Assembly (NCBI GenBank): GCA_941918925.1
Contig: OW799234.1
Span: 71,733,043-71,797,042 of the forward strand
DNA from: Phyto melanocephala
Taxonomy: Eukaryota; Arthropoda; Insecta; Diptera; Rhinophoridae
DNA length: 64,000 nucleotides
Reading direction: 5' to 3'
Numbering within the stretch: the stretch's first letter is position 1; each line of letters starts with the position of its first letter. Positions 10,038 to 25,000 of the stretch are shown here, in pieces. A model generated the notes under the pieces. That model was not told the DNA's origin and did no database searches. It was given only the letters and a program-made list of their open reading frames with translations. The translations under genes were made by a program, and so were the position numbers.

Positions 10038-13000
10038 CTGTTAATATAAAAATTATTTTAAAACATTCTTTAAAAAGTTATAATTTTAAAAGAGCTGAAA
10101 AAAGGTTAATGATTTCAAAACATAGACGACTGCGGCTAAACAACCACTTAAGTGACTACAAATTCCGTTTACTTGTGACGTAAGGGCTGAAATTGAAACT
10201 GTTTGTTGTACAAATTTATATTTCCATGGCGCCAATTTAAAATATTGTACTTCTTTAAGAATAAAATACTTTTTTAAATGGCGTAACTAGGTTTAATGCC
10301 CGCTAGAATTTTAAAAATTTTACAACTTAAATTTAATACACACACGTTTAAAATGAACTCAGTTTAAGATTTCGATTTATTTAAATGATTGCTATTATAC
10401 TACATATTTTAATATTTTGGTGGGTGCTGTTGTCTGTTAAATAAAATATTTTTCAACTGTTATTCATTTCACATATCTTATTATAATGTTGGCAGCACTG
10501 ATTGTGTTCAAGTTGTCTACAGCGGTAACGGTTTTCGTATAGCCGTGTAGCGTTGATGGCGCCAAAAAATCACCTTTGTATAAACGAATGTTTGTATTTT
10601 TAACAGATTGCATTTACTTAAGGCCATGACTGACTATCAGATTTAGTCGTTCGATATGTCAAAAATTGTATGTGTGTTCAGAAAGTGTGATAGTGTGGAC
10701 ATAAAGTGCACATGTGTGACAGATTTTTTGACATGTGTGTCCGATTTGATAATCTTTTGAAAATTTTCATAAAATAATAGAGTCTGTGCGATCAGAGTTG
10801 CTTTTTCTAAGCAAGTATGACAGTGTGGCATCCAATAACACATTTTGTTGCGATTTTTTCATGTAGGACAGAAAACTATCAGATTTTTATTTGACATAAT
10901 CGCACGACTTTGTAGGATAGTCAGTCATGGCCTTTAGTAGCCTGCTGTCGTCTTTGTATTTAATTCATATCATAGTGCAAGATATCATAGTGCAATATGA
11001 AAACAAAGCTACAACGTGCTACAAACTAGCACATAACTTGCATTGTAGCATTAAGTTTTGCTCTTTAATACAGGTACTGCTTTGTAGCGTAGTGTTATAT
11101 CATTGTTTTTACCACGCACTCTAACATCAACTTTAAACTTTAATACGACGAGTGGTAATTAGTCAGTTAAATGTTTTGAAATTATTAAAATCTTAGAATT
11201 CAAAGAAGTTGTTTTCCTGCTGAAAAAAAACACAAACATTTTACCTTCTGGATTACATGTTTCCAACAACTGATCGGGCCAATTACAACCGTGTATACGT
11301 TCATCATAAGCTAAGCCAGCATCACATTCCTGTTCAATCGGTTCACCGTAGGCACATTTTATATAAGTGGTTGAGCATTCTTTTGATACGGTATAAATGC
11401 CAAACTGATACTCACAACCGGGACTTGAAATGGGTGTTGCTTTAAGGAGATTAATTGAAGTTTAGTAACTGTTGTTATATATGTATACCTATTTAGCTTT
11501 TAACAACTTACGATCCCATTGTCTATCCTTGCAGTCTACAGCCCAATTATAGTTGCAGTGATTGTGTACAGCACCTTTGCCATCGAATAGCAGGCCATTT
11601 TCGCATGTTTCTAAAGTCAAAGTGCCGTTGGTGCATAAAAAGAATTGATCGCATTGTTCCGTATGAGCATAGGCTTGCACGCCATGCTTCTCGGGACACT
11701 CAATAGAATCAACGGGAATACTATAGACTTAAAAGATTAAAGAAAAATAGGGACTATTTGTTAATCTAATTTTTCGAAAGCTGTCATATTTTTATTTTTT
11801 ATATACTATGTGTTAGTATAGATTTGTCATTCCGTGTGAAATTTTTACAATTTTCATTTCCGACTCAACAAAGTATAGCATATTTTCTGAAAGCTTATAA
11901 ATAGGGGAGTTGATTAAGCTCTGTCAGTCTGTCCGTAAAATATCAGAAATATTCTGGAGGTTTTGAAAATCTGAAACATCGGTACATAAACAACTGAGAT
12001 ATGAGCAAAAAACCACGAGCACCTCGTTGTTTTTTCACAAAAACAACATACAACACATGCATACATACAAACATAGTATACTGGTTAGAGTAAACGTGGT
12101 ATCGAATCCCAGCTTTTTTGAAACATACGTAAACTCAATTTATAATTTACAATGGGATGTTTTTATATACATACATATGTATGTTTCTTACATGTTTTTT
12201 ACTCATACCAACAATATAATGCATCGAGAAGTAAAATATTTATGTATTTACTTTGTCTAAAGATTACATATTCTGAGAGACTCAAGTTCAATATCAAACA
12301 AGTTAACGATTTAAATAAAAACTAATAAAGCTTTTTTTACAATTTCTTTGCTTTCATTTATGCCAATAAGGTGATAGTAGTTGTTAAAGTACTAACATCA
12401 CTTTTATATTGCGAAAGACTTACTAAATCTAACAATTAATGGCAACATAATTCCTCAACGTACTCAAGTAAAATATCTCGAATTGCATCTTGATCGACGT
12501 TTTATGTGGAAATGCCGATAAAAAAATCAAAAATCCGATAGATTGGTTCATCTATATATATTCCGTTCTGAGCCTATATTACAAACCTTGAATATATAAC
12601 TCAATACTAAAACCCATATTGTTTTATGGAAACCTATTATAGGGTACAACCTCAGCTTCTAATCTGAAAAAAGTTACAAGCTTGAAATATTTTGTTCGAT
12701 TGAGAAGGATTAGAAGGAAAGTAACCACAGATCTGCGACGAAGACGAAGGAAGAATGCAAATTGATTATAACAGGTACGATTACTAAATGTTTGCCGGGC
12801 ACTGGCTGGACTTATCAAGATCAAGAAGATTCGAATACCAAATGTTAGTTCATTTATTACGAAATAATGTTCCAAAATTAAAAAAAAAAATTAAAAGATT
12901 TCTTCTATTGCTATGCTGAGTTTTATAATTAGCGGTCGGCCCATTTAGAAACTGCATATTTACAGGGTGTCCGCCGGGAAGCTATACTATTGTGTTTGTT

Positions 13001-16000
13001 TGTAATTTTTTAATTAAATGAAAAAGAATGGATCTTATATTGATAAGTGTTTTATTTAATGTCGGAAATTATGTATGGAATACAATATCAGATAAAAGTC
13101 CACCTCTTTTAGCTTCACAAATGCGAGCCCTTTTGAGCACATTTCTCATAACATTCTTACACATTTCACGCGGTATTTCAATAATTTCATCACGAATATT
13201 TTGTTTGAGTTGATCTAGCATTTCTGGTTTGTTTGCGTAAACCTTGCTTTTCTGATATCGCTACAAAAAGAAGTCCGGAGCAGTCAAATCAGGCGACCGT
13301 AGAGGCCAATCAATATCGCCATTCCTTGAATTAATTTGTTGTGGAAAGAGGTCTCGCAGTGATTTCATTGTAATCCTGGCTGTATGCAATGTGACACCGT
13401 CTTGTTGAAACCACATGTTACTAAAGCCCAAAGCATGCAGTTGTGGCCGCGTCTCTACTTCACGACTGCCAAATATGAACTGTCAAGACTAATGTTTACC
13501 TAAATTACGGCAAAACAAAGTAGTATACCTCCCCGATGGACACCCTGTATATCATATTTTTCGAATTTTGTTCATTGTGTAAAACTTAAGTTATTTAATT
13601 CTTTCTTAATATCCTTTCAGTATCAAAATTAAATTTCTCTATAGGAACAAATAAAAAGAAAATAAAAAAAAGGAATTAATAATAATGACAATAAAAATAT
13701 AATTTTTCATACACACAAGGGCAGAGTCAAGGCATATCCATAAGGTATATGCAACGGCGAATTGATACAACAAAGCAACTTTTCATGGGATGTTTTATGT
13801 CAAGGCCAATTCGTATATCAGGGATGGAAAAGTTGTTTTTACATATTAAATATAATAAAACTTGATTAAAAAAGGATATAATTGTTTAAAACACAGTACT
13901 AATGACGCAAAAGCAACAAATATACATAAACTTAGCACATTTATTATCAAAAAAGTACACGTAAGTTAATTGTTTGATACAGAATTTAAAATCACATATC
14001 CCTTCCCTGCATTAATAAGGCAAATTCAACCAATTTTGACATAAAGTCTCCCCATCAGCTGGGCTGATAATTTAACCTGTATGAATTCGCCTTGGGCAGA
14101 GTGCTAACGATCTATCATTCATTGAATTCATCTTTTATTGAATACAATGCAAAAATACTGCTTGAGTAGTAATGCGGACCGGGTTTAACTAGTAAATATA
14201 TATACATACATAAGTAGATATTATTAAACTTTACCTCCGTAAACAGGAACTTATTTCTGCAGATATGTCGTATTTGTCTGTATGATTTTTGTACCTACAA
14301 CTAACGAAAAAAAAACGGAAGCATTTTCCCCTTTAAACAAACATTCAAACAAACACCATAAAAAACCAAATATTGCTAACCAAAATTACAAATTGTGATG
14401 ATGATTATCATCTTCATTACCACCATCCTCACAATGAGCATATTTCACATCTCTTCTTTTTGGATTTCCTTAATAAATCTGCATGTGAAACAAAGACACA
14501 TACAAACATTAAAAGTGTCGTTCAACATTTCACAACTTTTGTTGACAGACACTTAACCATTCACACAGTTCACAAGATGTTAAACAAGTTTTCGAAATTG
14601 CTCATCTTCTCAGTCGCTCTTATCAAGTATTAACAGTTATTTAATTTTATATTTACAGTTAAATGTACGAAAATGAAACCTGTTTGTTTGTGTTAATCTT
14701 TGTTTAAAAAATGACGTAACAATTTGGAAATATGTGTGTAGTGGGAATTAAAAAAAAAATGGCAAAATCCATGAATGAAATTTTTTCGTTACAATATGTG
14801 AGTATTAAAAATAGGTTTTTAAAATAGTTTATATGCTAAAGAGATTTCAAAAAAAAAATGTAATAAATAAAAAAATATCGTTTTTTTATCAATGAATAAT
14901 TTATTAAGTTTGATTTAAAATTTGTAGAAATAAAGTATTTAACAAGAATTTTTACAGAAATAAAATATTTGTATTCAGTATTCATTAAAAAGATAATTCT
15001 CTGGCAACTATGAATAATTATTTGTGTCAATTTTTAAAGTTGTTCAGGAAACTTTTAAGTTTTTGAGTTAATTTTCATAAATTAATTCCCTTTAAAATAG
15101 GCGTCATATTATCGGTTTTAGTATATTTAGTTCAATTATACGTTAAAATAGGTTATTTTAAATGACATTGTTCGTTGAAAAAATAAATGCAATAAGGTTT
15201 TGGGGTACAACTTTCTGAAAAAAGTCCAAAATAGTTGAAAACTTGTCTGAAAAAAGTTTTAAATTGCGGAATCGCAATGATGTTATTAACTCATTTTTAG
15301 CTTATGTCGACTTAAGCAGCTATTCCCTTTTGCCACAGCATTAGTTAATAAATAAAATTTATTAAAAATTATACACAATATTTCAAATTTATATTTAAAC
15401 TAGAAAAGCCCGGCGTTGCTATGCCCCTTAATGAATAAATGCATTCTAAGTTTATAATGAATATCAAGTGCAAAAAGCTAAAAATTATAACTTATTTTTA
15501 ATGGGCGTGGCACTTCCCATTTTTTCAATCAAGAAATTGTATAGTCATGATAACTCAATATGTGTGCAAAGTTTCAGAATAATCGGTGAAGTTCAAGTAG
15601 CTGATAATTATAATTTTTTTATGGGCGTGGCACTGCCCACTTTTCTATTCACTAAATTGTAAAGTCATAACAGCTCACTATGTGTGCTAAATTTCAGAAA
15701 AATCAGTCCAGTGCAAGTACCTCAAAATTAAAACATTTTTTTATGGGCGTGACCCTGCCCACTTTTCTAATCACGAAATTATAAAGTCATGACAGCTCAA
15801 TATGTGTGCAAAGTTTCAAAAAAATCGATCAAGTTCAAGTAGCTAAAAATGATAACTAATTTTTTATGGGCGTGGCCCCGCTCAGTTTTTGCTTCCCATA
15901 AACACTCCCTGGAATGTGTACAACAACTTGCTAAAGTTTGAGTCCGATCGGTTTTACAGTTTCGGAGTCTATAGCTAACACACAGACAGAGTTTCACTTT

Positions 16001-19000
16001 TATATATATAGATAGAATGTGTATGCAAAATTTCATTGAAATCGGTTCAGCCGTTTCGGAGGAGTTTGGTGACAAACACTGAGACACGTGAATTTTATAT
16101 ATTAAAAAAGATTGTTATTAAACTAACTCACTTTCTGCTGCAGGGGTGGTACCGCACAAATTAAAAAAGCTCTCCCTGTGTTAGTACTCAAGATATATGA
16201 TGCTAAAAATTCACTTTGTATGGGAGCACCACGCCCACTTATCCGATCCCGCCCATTTTCGGCATGGCTACTCACATTAATAATAGAAGGCCTCACATAA
16301 ATTTAAAAAGCTTTCCCTGTGATAGTACTCAGGATATATGATATTAAAAATTCACTTTGTATGGGAGCTACCACGCCCACTTATCCTATCCCGCCCATTT
16401 TCGGCATGGCTACTCACATTAATAATAGAAGACTCACATAAATTAAAAAAGCTCTCCCTGTCATAGTTCTCAAGATATATGATATTAAAAATTAACTTTG
16501 TATCGCAGCTACCACGCCCACTGTACGGCTACAAATAGTAACAACAAATGATGTCGCACCAATTTTCGAAACTACCCTTTTATAGTAATCAAGACATATG
16601 ATGTTAAAAATTCACTTTGTATGGAATGTGCCACGCCCACTTCATTAAGGATATAAAAAATAGTTATAAACCTATTCTCAGACCTATAGAATGTGTATGC
16701 AAAATTTCATTGAAATCGGTTCAGCCGTTTCGGAGGAGTTTGGTGACAAACACTGTGACACGTGAATTTTATATTTATACTAGCCAATCCCGGCACGCGT
16801 TGCTACGCCCCTTCATGAATTTCAATCGCATTCAGTGTAAGTAGCTAAATCTAATAACTAATTTTTTATGGACGTGGCCCCGCCCACTTTTTCAATCACG
16901 AAATTATAAAGTCATGACAGCTTAATATGTGTGCAAAGTTTCAGAAAAATCGGTCGAGTGCAAATACCTCAAAACGATAACTTTTTTTTATGGGCGTGGC
17001 ACTGCCCACTTTTCTAATCACGAAATTATTTAGTCATGACAGCTCGACATGTATGCAAAGTTTCAGAAAAATCGGTCTGGTGGAAGTACCCCAAAATTAT
17101 AACCTTTTTTTATGGGCGTGGCCCCGCCCACTTTTTTAATCACGAAATTATAAGGTCATGACAGCTCAATATCTGTGCAAAGTTTCAGAAAAAATCGGTC
17201 CAGTGAAAGTACCTCAAAATTAAAACTTTTTTAGGGGCGTGGCCCCGCCCACTTTTCTTATCACGAAATTATTTAGTCATGACAGCTCGATATGTGTGCA
17301 AAGTTTCAGAAAAATCGGTCAAGTGCAAGTAGCTAAAACTGATAACTAATTTTTATGGGCGTGGCCCCGCCCACTTTTTTCCATCCATAAACACTCCCTG
17401 GTATGTGTACAACAACTTGCCAAAGTTTGAGTCCGATCGGTTTTACAGTTTCGGAGTCTATAGCTAACACACACACACACACAGAGTTTCACTTTTATAT
17501 ATATAGATATATGTAGATAGAGATTTAATATAAAATACATATATAATAAATTGTTACATGTATTTTGACAGCAAACCCGTTAACATAGTTGTTGTTTTTG
17601 GTTTTATATGTTTTAGTTTTGTATTTTAGTTCAAAAATTATGGTCATCGTACGTAAAATGGTTGCAAGTTATCATTATTAAAGGATGAGCCATCTATGGG
17701 TTTAAATTTTTTTGTTTTATTGCATTTTTAAATTTAAACTTTTAAATGGCCCATCCGTTATTTTTAATTTAAGTAGCATGCAACCACTGAAATGAACAAT
17801 TTTCAATTTTATTTGTATTTGTTTTATCTCTTTAATTAAAAATTTTAATACATACTATATTATTTCCTATTTTTTTTAAATAAAAAATTATTAATCAAAA
17901 AGAATAACTAAAAATACATTATATAAATAAAACAAGTAATAGTGATATATTCGGCCGAGCCGAATCTTATATACCCTTCACAACGTGTAGTCATGCAATA
18001 ACAATTGTTTGTATCACCATTCATCATCTCATATGAAATACGTACATACATATGAAAAACATACAAACATATGTATATAAAAACATTATTTTGTAAAATT
18101 ATAAATTGAGTTTATATATGTATGTTTAAAAAAAAAAATAAAAATAAAAAATAAAATAAAAGATAAAAATAAAATAAAATTTTTTTTTTTTTGGCTCAGC
18201 CGGGGTTCGATGCCACGTTCACTCTGACCACGTTTGTATGTAGTATGTACATATGAGTTGTATGTTGTTGTTGTGAAAAAAACGAGATGGTCGTGGTTTT
18301 TTCCTCATATCTTAGTTATTTATAGACCGATTTTTTTATTTTCAATACCGATTTGCTCCCGATTATTTCTAATATTTTAATACCACACGCGGGTCTTGAA
18401 CGATATTTGGGAACTGTAATTGCAATTATTTTAAAATTTATCTAAATATATGAGAATTTGGGATACAACATTTATTTTTTTTTATTTTTATTTACTTAAG
18501 TCTAGAAAAAATTCCTTACAGATAATAATGCAAATGAAAGATCAAAAGAAAAATTTTTTAAGTGTAAATTAGTTCAAGTTATTATACAATAACAAGCTTA
18601 CCCGGTCCGCGTTGTTGGCCCTAAGCAAACATTAGTGTTGTATTACCACACGATTTAAATTGAGCTTTTAAGGCCTTGAAAAAAAAATCCATGGAATACG
18701 TATCATAAAGTTTTTTTACAGAATAACTTACATATGGTGTAGGTATGGGCTCAATCTAAAAAGAAACGCTTGTATTTAAGGCAAATTGGAAATTATATTT
18801 ATTTATTTATTATTTTTGAATGCAACATTTCGAAAGTTTTAAGATTTTGATATTGGATCATTACTAACATAGATTTTTTGTAAATATTTTCGGAACTACA
18901 TAACCAATTTAAGAGTTTGATATCTCGTATGAAAAACATGACAACGGCTTTCAAAAAAAAAAAAAAATAAAAAAAAAGCAAACAAATTAATATATATATA

Positions 19001-22000
19001 TGTGTATTTCATTGGTGATGCAATATGAAAATTTGATTTTGCCACGTCCTTCCGCCCGCAGACCAAAAATCAAAAATCAGACTTCACAGTGTCACCCGCC
19101 AAAAAATACTGAAGATTCCTCAAAATCGGCCCAGCCGTTTTGGAGTCCATACGTTACATACAAACATACATCCTGTATTATATATATAAGAAGATATCTC
19201 TCTTTCATCGTTAATATTTTTATTAAACTCAATGTCTTTAATTACCAATAGTTTATAGTCTACTAGCATTTAACCCGCTACTTCGTTAGCGCAGTTCTTA
19301 CTATTTATTGAATAAAATACCAAAAGTATCATAAAAATCAAAAAAGTACTTTTTTGGTTGCCCATGACATTTTCAGTCTCACCTTGTATCAATAGTCACT
19401 AATTTCAAAATTCTAGCTTCGCAAACGTTGAAAATACAAAAAGTACCATAAAAATTCAATTGTACAATCCTATCATAAACGTTGAAAATACAAAAGGTAC
19501 CACAAAAATTCAAAAAAGTACCTTTTTGGTCGCCCATAACATTTTTAGTCTCACTTTGTATTAATTGTCACTAATTTCAAAATTCTAGCTTCGCAAACGT
19601 TGAAAATACAAAAAGTACCATAAAAATTCAAAAAAGTACCTTTTTCGTCGCCCATAAAATTTTTTGTCTCACCTAGAATCAATAGTCCTTGATTGTATAA
19701 TCCTATATTTATAAACGTTGCAAATACAAAAAGTACCATACAGATTCAAAAAAGTACCTTTTTGGTCGCCCATAACATTTTTAGTCTCACCTTGTATCAA
19801 TTGTCACTAATTTCAAAATTCTAGCTTCGCAAACGTTGAAAATACAAAAAGTACCATACAAATTCAAAAAAGTACCTTTTTCGTCGCCCATAATATTTTT
19901 GGTCTCACCTAGAATCAATAGTCCTTGATTCTATAATCCTATATTAATAAACGTTGAAAATACAAAAAGTACCATACAAATTCAAAAAAGTATCTTTTGA
20001 AAATACAAAAAGTACCATACAAATTCAAAAAAGTACCTTTTTCGTCGCCCATAACATTTTTAGTCTCACCTAGAATCAATAGTCCTTGATTATATAATCC
20101 TATCTTCATAAACGTAGAAAATACCAAAAGTACCACAAAAATTCAAAAAAGTACCTTTTTGGTCGACCATAACATTTTCGGTCTCACCTTGTATCAATAG
20201 CCACTTATTTTAAAATTCTAGCTTCCCAAACGTAGAATATATAAAAAGTACCATAAAAATTCAAAAAAGTACCTTTTTGGTCACCCATAACATTTTTAGT
20301 CTTACCTGGAATCAATAGTCCTTTATTTTATGATTCTACCTTTATAAACGTAGAAAATACAAAAAGTACCATAGAAAAGCGAAAAAGTACATTTTTGGTC
20401 CAAGTTCCAAGTTTAAAATGTTCAAATATCTATGTAACAAAATATTTTAATAGACATGATTTAAAGTCAGTAAATCTACTCTTTTTTGCATAAAAGTAAT
20501 TATGTTCTAAAAAGTACCAAACTCTTCCCGATTTTTCCCTTTTCTACCCTGCTATGAATGTGTTTCAATTTTTACTAAATTACATAGTTTTTTATGTCTA
20601 GTGAAATCCCAATTAAAAGTTTTGTGAAAATTGGCCGTCTAATTAGGAATTACTTATATTTTCCGGAATTTTCCCCTTTTTGGTACCTTTTTTGTCCCCC
20701 GAAAAGTTTCCAAAAATTTCACCTAAATAGTTGTCCATATTCTATTAGGAAATAATAATTGTCAAATGGTGTCCCATTGAATAATATAAGAAAAGTTTCT
20801 TTTAAAAAAAGAACCAAAAAAAGGGACAATTTTTACCCCTTATACAGGCGAATTTGAAAAAAGTGCCGAATTCCTATTAATATTTTTTCGCGGATTACTT
20901 AATACAGTTAAAATTTTTTTCCTAGCTTTATGCGTTTGGAAGTTACATAGGGTACCAAAAAAGTACCAAATTATAGTTTTTACCCGTTTTTTTCCCCTTA
21001 GGGGTTGAAAATTCCAAAAAAGGCCAGACACCTGTCAGCTTATTTTTTGTGCAAATTACAATACTTTTTCAATTTAATTTGTATCATTTTTAGTTTAGCA
21101 GATATAAGATTACCGATTTTACCCGTTTTTACCCTTTTTTACCCCCTTAAAGTACGAATTTCCAAAAATCCCTTCTTAGTGGAGCTATACATCGAAAGAG
21201 AAACCGATTGTCCAAATTTCATGTCTCTAGCTCTTAGCGTTTGGGCTGTGCGATGATGAATCAGTCAGTCAATCAGTCAGTCACGTTACTCTTTTATATA
21301 TATAGATAGTATAACAAACCACTTTTTTTTTTCGCAATTTGAGATATTGCTAAAATGTTGTTCTTTGTAAAGAATTTATCGCAATTTTGATTTAAACAAA
21401 TAAGAGTGCTATATTTGCCGGTGCCGAATCCGAAAACACCCTTTGTCATCATGTAAAAAGGCATAGCGAACACATCGTAGTTTAGCCTAGATTTCAGATT
21501 TAAAAGAGCTGGTATACCCTGTACCTGTTTTCGGTCTTTTAGTGTCCCTCTTTTTCAACCTAACCTAAGGCTATATGATATTATTTTTTCCGATGCCATA
21601 TAAATATATGTATTTTTTTAGATTTTTAATTAATTAGCTGTATTTAAATAGTTAAGCTCTTTTATTTGATACCCATATTTTACTGTATTCTACTGGTCGA
21701 GCCCTTCCTTTTATTTGTTACCAATGTTGAGGCAATTGAAGTGAATGCATTTTTAATTACTAGATTCGACTTATATATGAATTTATTATATATTATTATT
21801 ATTATATATTATTAGATTTTCAACCTATTTATAGCGTATTTTATTCCCATATCGCTTTAATCTGTTTTTCGAAAGCTGAAAAAATCGAATTTTGTCTTTG
21901 AATTTTAGAAAAACACCAAAGTTGTTGTACTTTAGTGCTTATATCTTAGTAAGTCTCCCGCCCATTTGTCAGTTTATCTCAGGAATAATTTTCAAGACTC

Positions 22001-25000
22001 TGGTTTGTAGTTGGGTTTCTTTAGGATGTCCAAAATTTATTAAAAATCCGGAGTAACTTGATATATTTAAAAAAGGTATTTATTAAAAAAAATTGCCTAT
22101 AACTTTGCCGATTAGTGGCCGATTTATCCAAATTTTTTTACGAAAACCTCTAGGAAACCTGTCTATTAATTATATTAGGCTGAAAAATATTAATGTTTAT
22201 GGTCAAAATATGAGAAAAAAAACAGAGACAATCCTGTTTATATGCTTACATCTCAGAAAGTTATGGGACAATTGTGCTGGATTTCAATAGCAATTCATTT
22301 CCGGATATTTGCAAAATATTAATATAAAGTATAGATCTCTGCAACATTTGGAGGCTTCGAAAGGTTGATTTCAGACAATACACGGACATACAGAGTGAAG
22401 CAAAGTGATCAAACGACTTTCCTCTTCCTTTAGAAGATACACGAGGTCGGAAATGAATATTTCAGAAATTACAAATTGAATGACAAAGCTGTATACAGCC
22501 ATGGCATCACAAGTGAAGGGTTATAACATTTAAAAAAAATATATAATAACTTTTACTCACTCTTATTTAGTTTTGTTTATAAAATATAAATTTTAATATT
22601 TGAAGGGCAAATAGCACAGTATTAGTCATGGGAATTAATTTAAATTCAATATTTTGCAGACAAAAGAAATAAAATATGTTGTTAAATGGCTGAAGCTCAC
22701 ATAACAAGAAAGAAGTAAACAGTTTTATATTTAAATTATTAATATTCTGGACACAAGTTCATATCGTAGAATGTCATATAAAATTAAAAAATTTACATAT
22801 TTTCATAACTTTTAATTTTTTATAACTTTCGGCAAATAAAACAACCATTAATATAAAACTTTTTGACTAGTAAATGCTATCTATAACCATAAAAAATTAT
22901 GATTTATTTGCGTGTTAATTTCTTTTATTTATTTTTTATTTTTAATATTAAAAACATACATATTTTAATACAGCAAAAGAATTAACGACAAAGATGAAAG
23001 AGATGCCTACAGAATATTAAAAAGATATCAATTTGTTAACACTTTTCTTTTCAAATGTCTAACAAATGTTTTAAGCTGTCGTTACTTGCATCAAAGTCAT
23101 ATTCGTTTTTATGAAAGTGTTGAATACTAACAAACAATATTCTAATACATAGTACATATTTTGTTTCTTTTTTGTTCTTTTATGATTTACTTAAGCTATT
23201 ATTAAGAGTTTCTTTTAAACGAAAGGAAAACTCAGAGAAACCAGTATTTTATTATTTAACAAAATCACAAACTAGCTTAAACTTAAAATGAAAAAATACA
23301 ATAAGCATTTGAAATTCGCAGCTTAAATTCATTCTGTGGCAACAAATAAAGGCCATTTAGAAAAAAGAACAAATAAAATGCAATAACTTCAGCAGCAGAA
23401 ATAAAAACCAGATCATTATTACTTTTAAGTATAAAAAAAAGTGGTTTAACGTTTTTGTTTTGCAGAACAATAACCAATACAAAAATTATGTAAAAATATA
23501 ACCGCAACTTGTTATTTAATTTGATAAAAAAAAAAAAAAATAAATAAAATGAAACAAGTTTGAATTTATTATAAAATACTTAAAAGCTTTTTTTGTATTA
23601 AATATGTATAGACTTTTATATATGTTTTAACTAACTAAGCTAGCTTCAAGAGGGCAAGTATATAGACATTTTAAACTATTTAGAATTATAAACTATTAGG
23701 TAGGTAGGTAGGAAAGGGGGATGCAGAAAGCAGTATCTGCCTCCTACACCCACACTCGGAGACCAATAAGATCCATTGCGTTACTCTTTCATGTATTAAG
23801 GATAGAAAAGAGAGAGAGAGAGAGAAAGTTTCCAAAGATATAGTACAAGAGAAAATAATAAAAATTAAAAAAAAGAGTTAGTAGGAAATAAAATAGAAGA
23901 AAGTAAAACATATTCTCTACGAGCCCCATTGCATGTTCACCAGCCACCCGATCCCCATGATGAATCCGATAATATTCCCCAGCTTGCACTTTGAAACATC
24001 ACCCAACTCATCGTGGAATCGTTTACCTAACCACTTTAGCCTGTGATTATGTAGCCTTGGGCAGTGACAGACAATGTGTTCCACAGTTTCCAACTCCTCC
24101 TCATCCTCACACATCCTACAATAATCCGGAGTGTCGCGATCCCATTTACTTTATAAACTATTAAATATTTAAGGAAATTAAATAGTTATTACTTAAGTAG
24201 TTTTTAAATTTAAATAGATACTTTATTTAAAATATGTATAGGAGTTTTACTTGTAAACTGCCAACTGTGCCACCGAACAAACTCAAATTAGTTGTAGATT
24301 AAACAAAAGACTTAAGCAACATACTTGCAAATTAATGTTCAATGTTGTTGTTTAATTACACGGGTGGGTGTTTACAGTGGTTTCGCTACATAACGTTTTG
24401 TACTTAATTTTGCATACAATTGCCACTTTGATTTTATCAACAGTTCTGGTTGTTAAGATATACATATTTATTTTTTTACTAAAAATATTTGAGGTTCACC
24501 TTTACTTTTTAAACCATTGAAAGTGCTATATTCGGCCATGCCGAATCTACAAATACCCTTCACCATTAAGAACAATAATTTGTAGCATAGCCTAGATTTG
24601 AGATTTAATGCTTTATATTTTCAGTCATCTTGTTTCAGACGCCATCATGGATTTAACACTTTTTCAAATTTTACTGTATTTAACTGGTCAAGACCTTTCG
24701 TTAGATATCAATATTGAGAGGCTTCAAGGTGGTAGATTTTTAAATATGTATTAGATTTGAACGATATATGAATTTGTTGTACGCCACTCTGTAGTGGCGG
24801 CTATTATGGCTTTAAAACATTTTTTTAGTGTATTACATTCTCCGTTTTCTAGAAGCTGAAGCATTTGTATTTCAAGGTTTATATCTCAGTTGATTTCAAA
24901 CCGATTTGTTAGTTTTTCTCAGGAATAATTTTTGAGACTTCATTTTTAAATGCAATTTCTTCATCTTGTTTAAAAATTATTTTGAAGATTAAGAAACTTG

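Larger units (their letters stand above)
19023..22575. repeat. duplicated repeat block, copy 1 (interrupted by Helitron)
   Basis: 19023-19262 plus 21307-22575 is nearly identical to 31962-33472. The block contains a Helitron-type 5' end (CGGCCCAGCCGTTTTGGAGT), unique sequence and a mini-me element at 21395-22526. It ends at CTCACTCTTATTTAGTTT. Only a few substitutions and small indels separate the copies. Confidence 0.88.

Noticed and set aside
11720..11727. Alternative Peritrophin-A exon 2 acceptor at CTATAG
   Set aside because: It would leave exon 2 out of phase with the signal-peptide exon; the acceptor ending CTTTTAAG restores the frame.
19315..20400. Regularly spaced repeats that could suggest a CRISPR-like array
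   Set aside because: The repeats are about 118 bp with no unique spacers, lie in a Helitron in eukaryotic DNA, and there are no cas genes.
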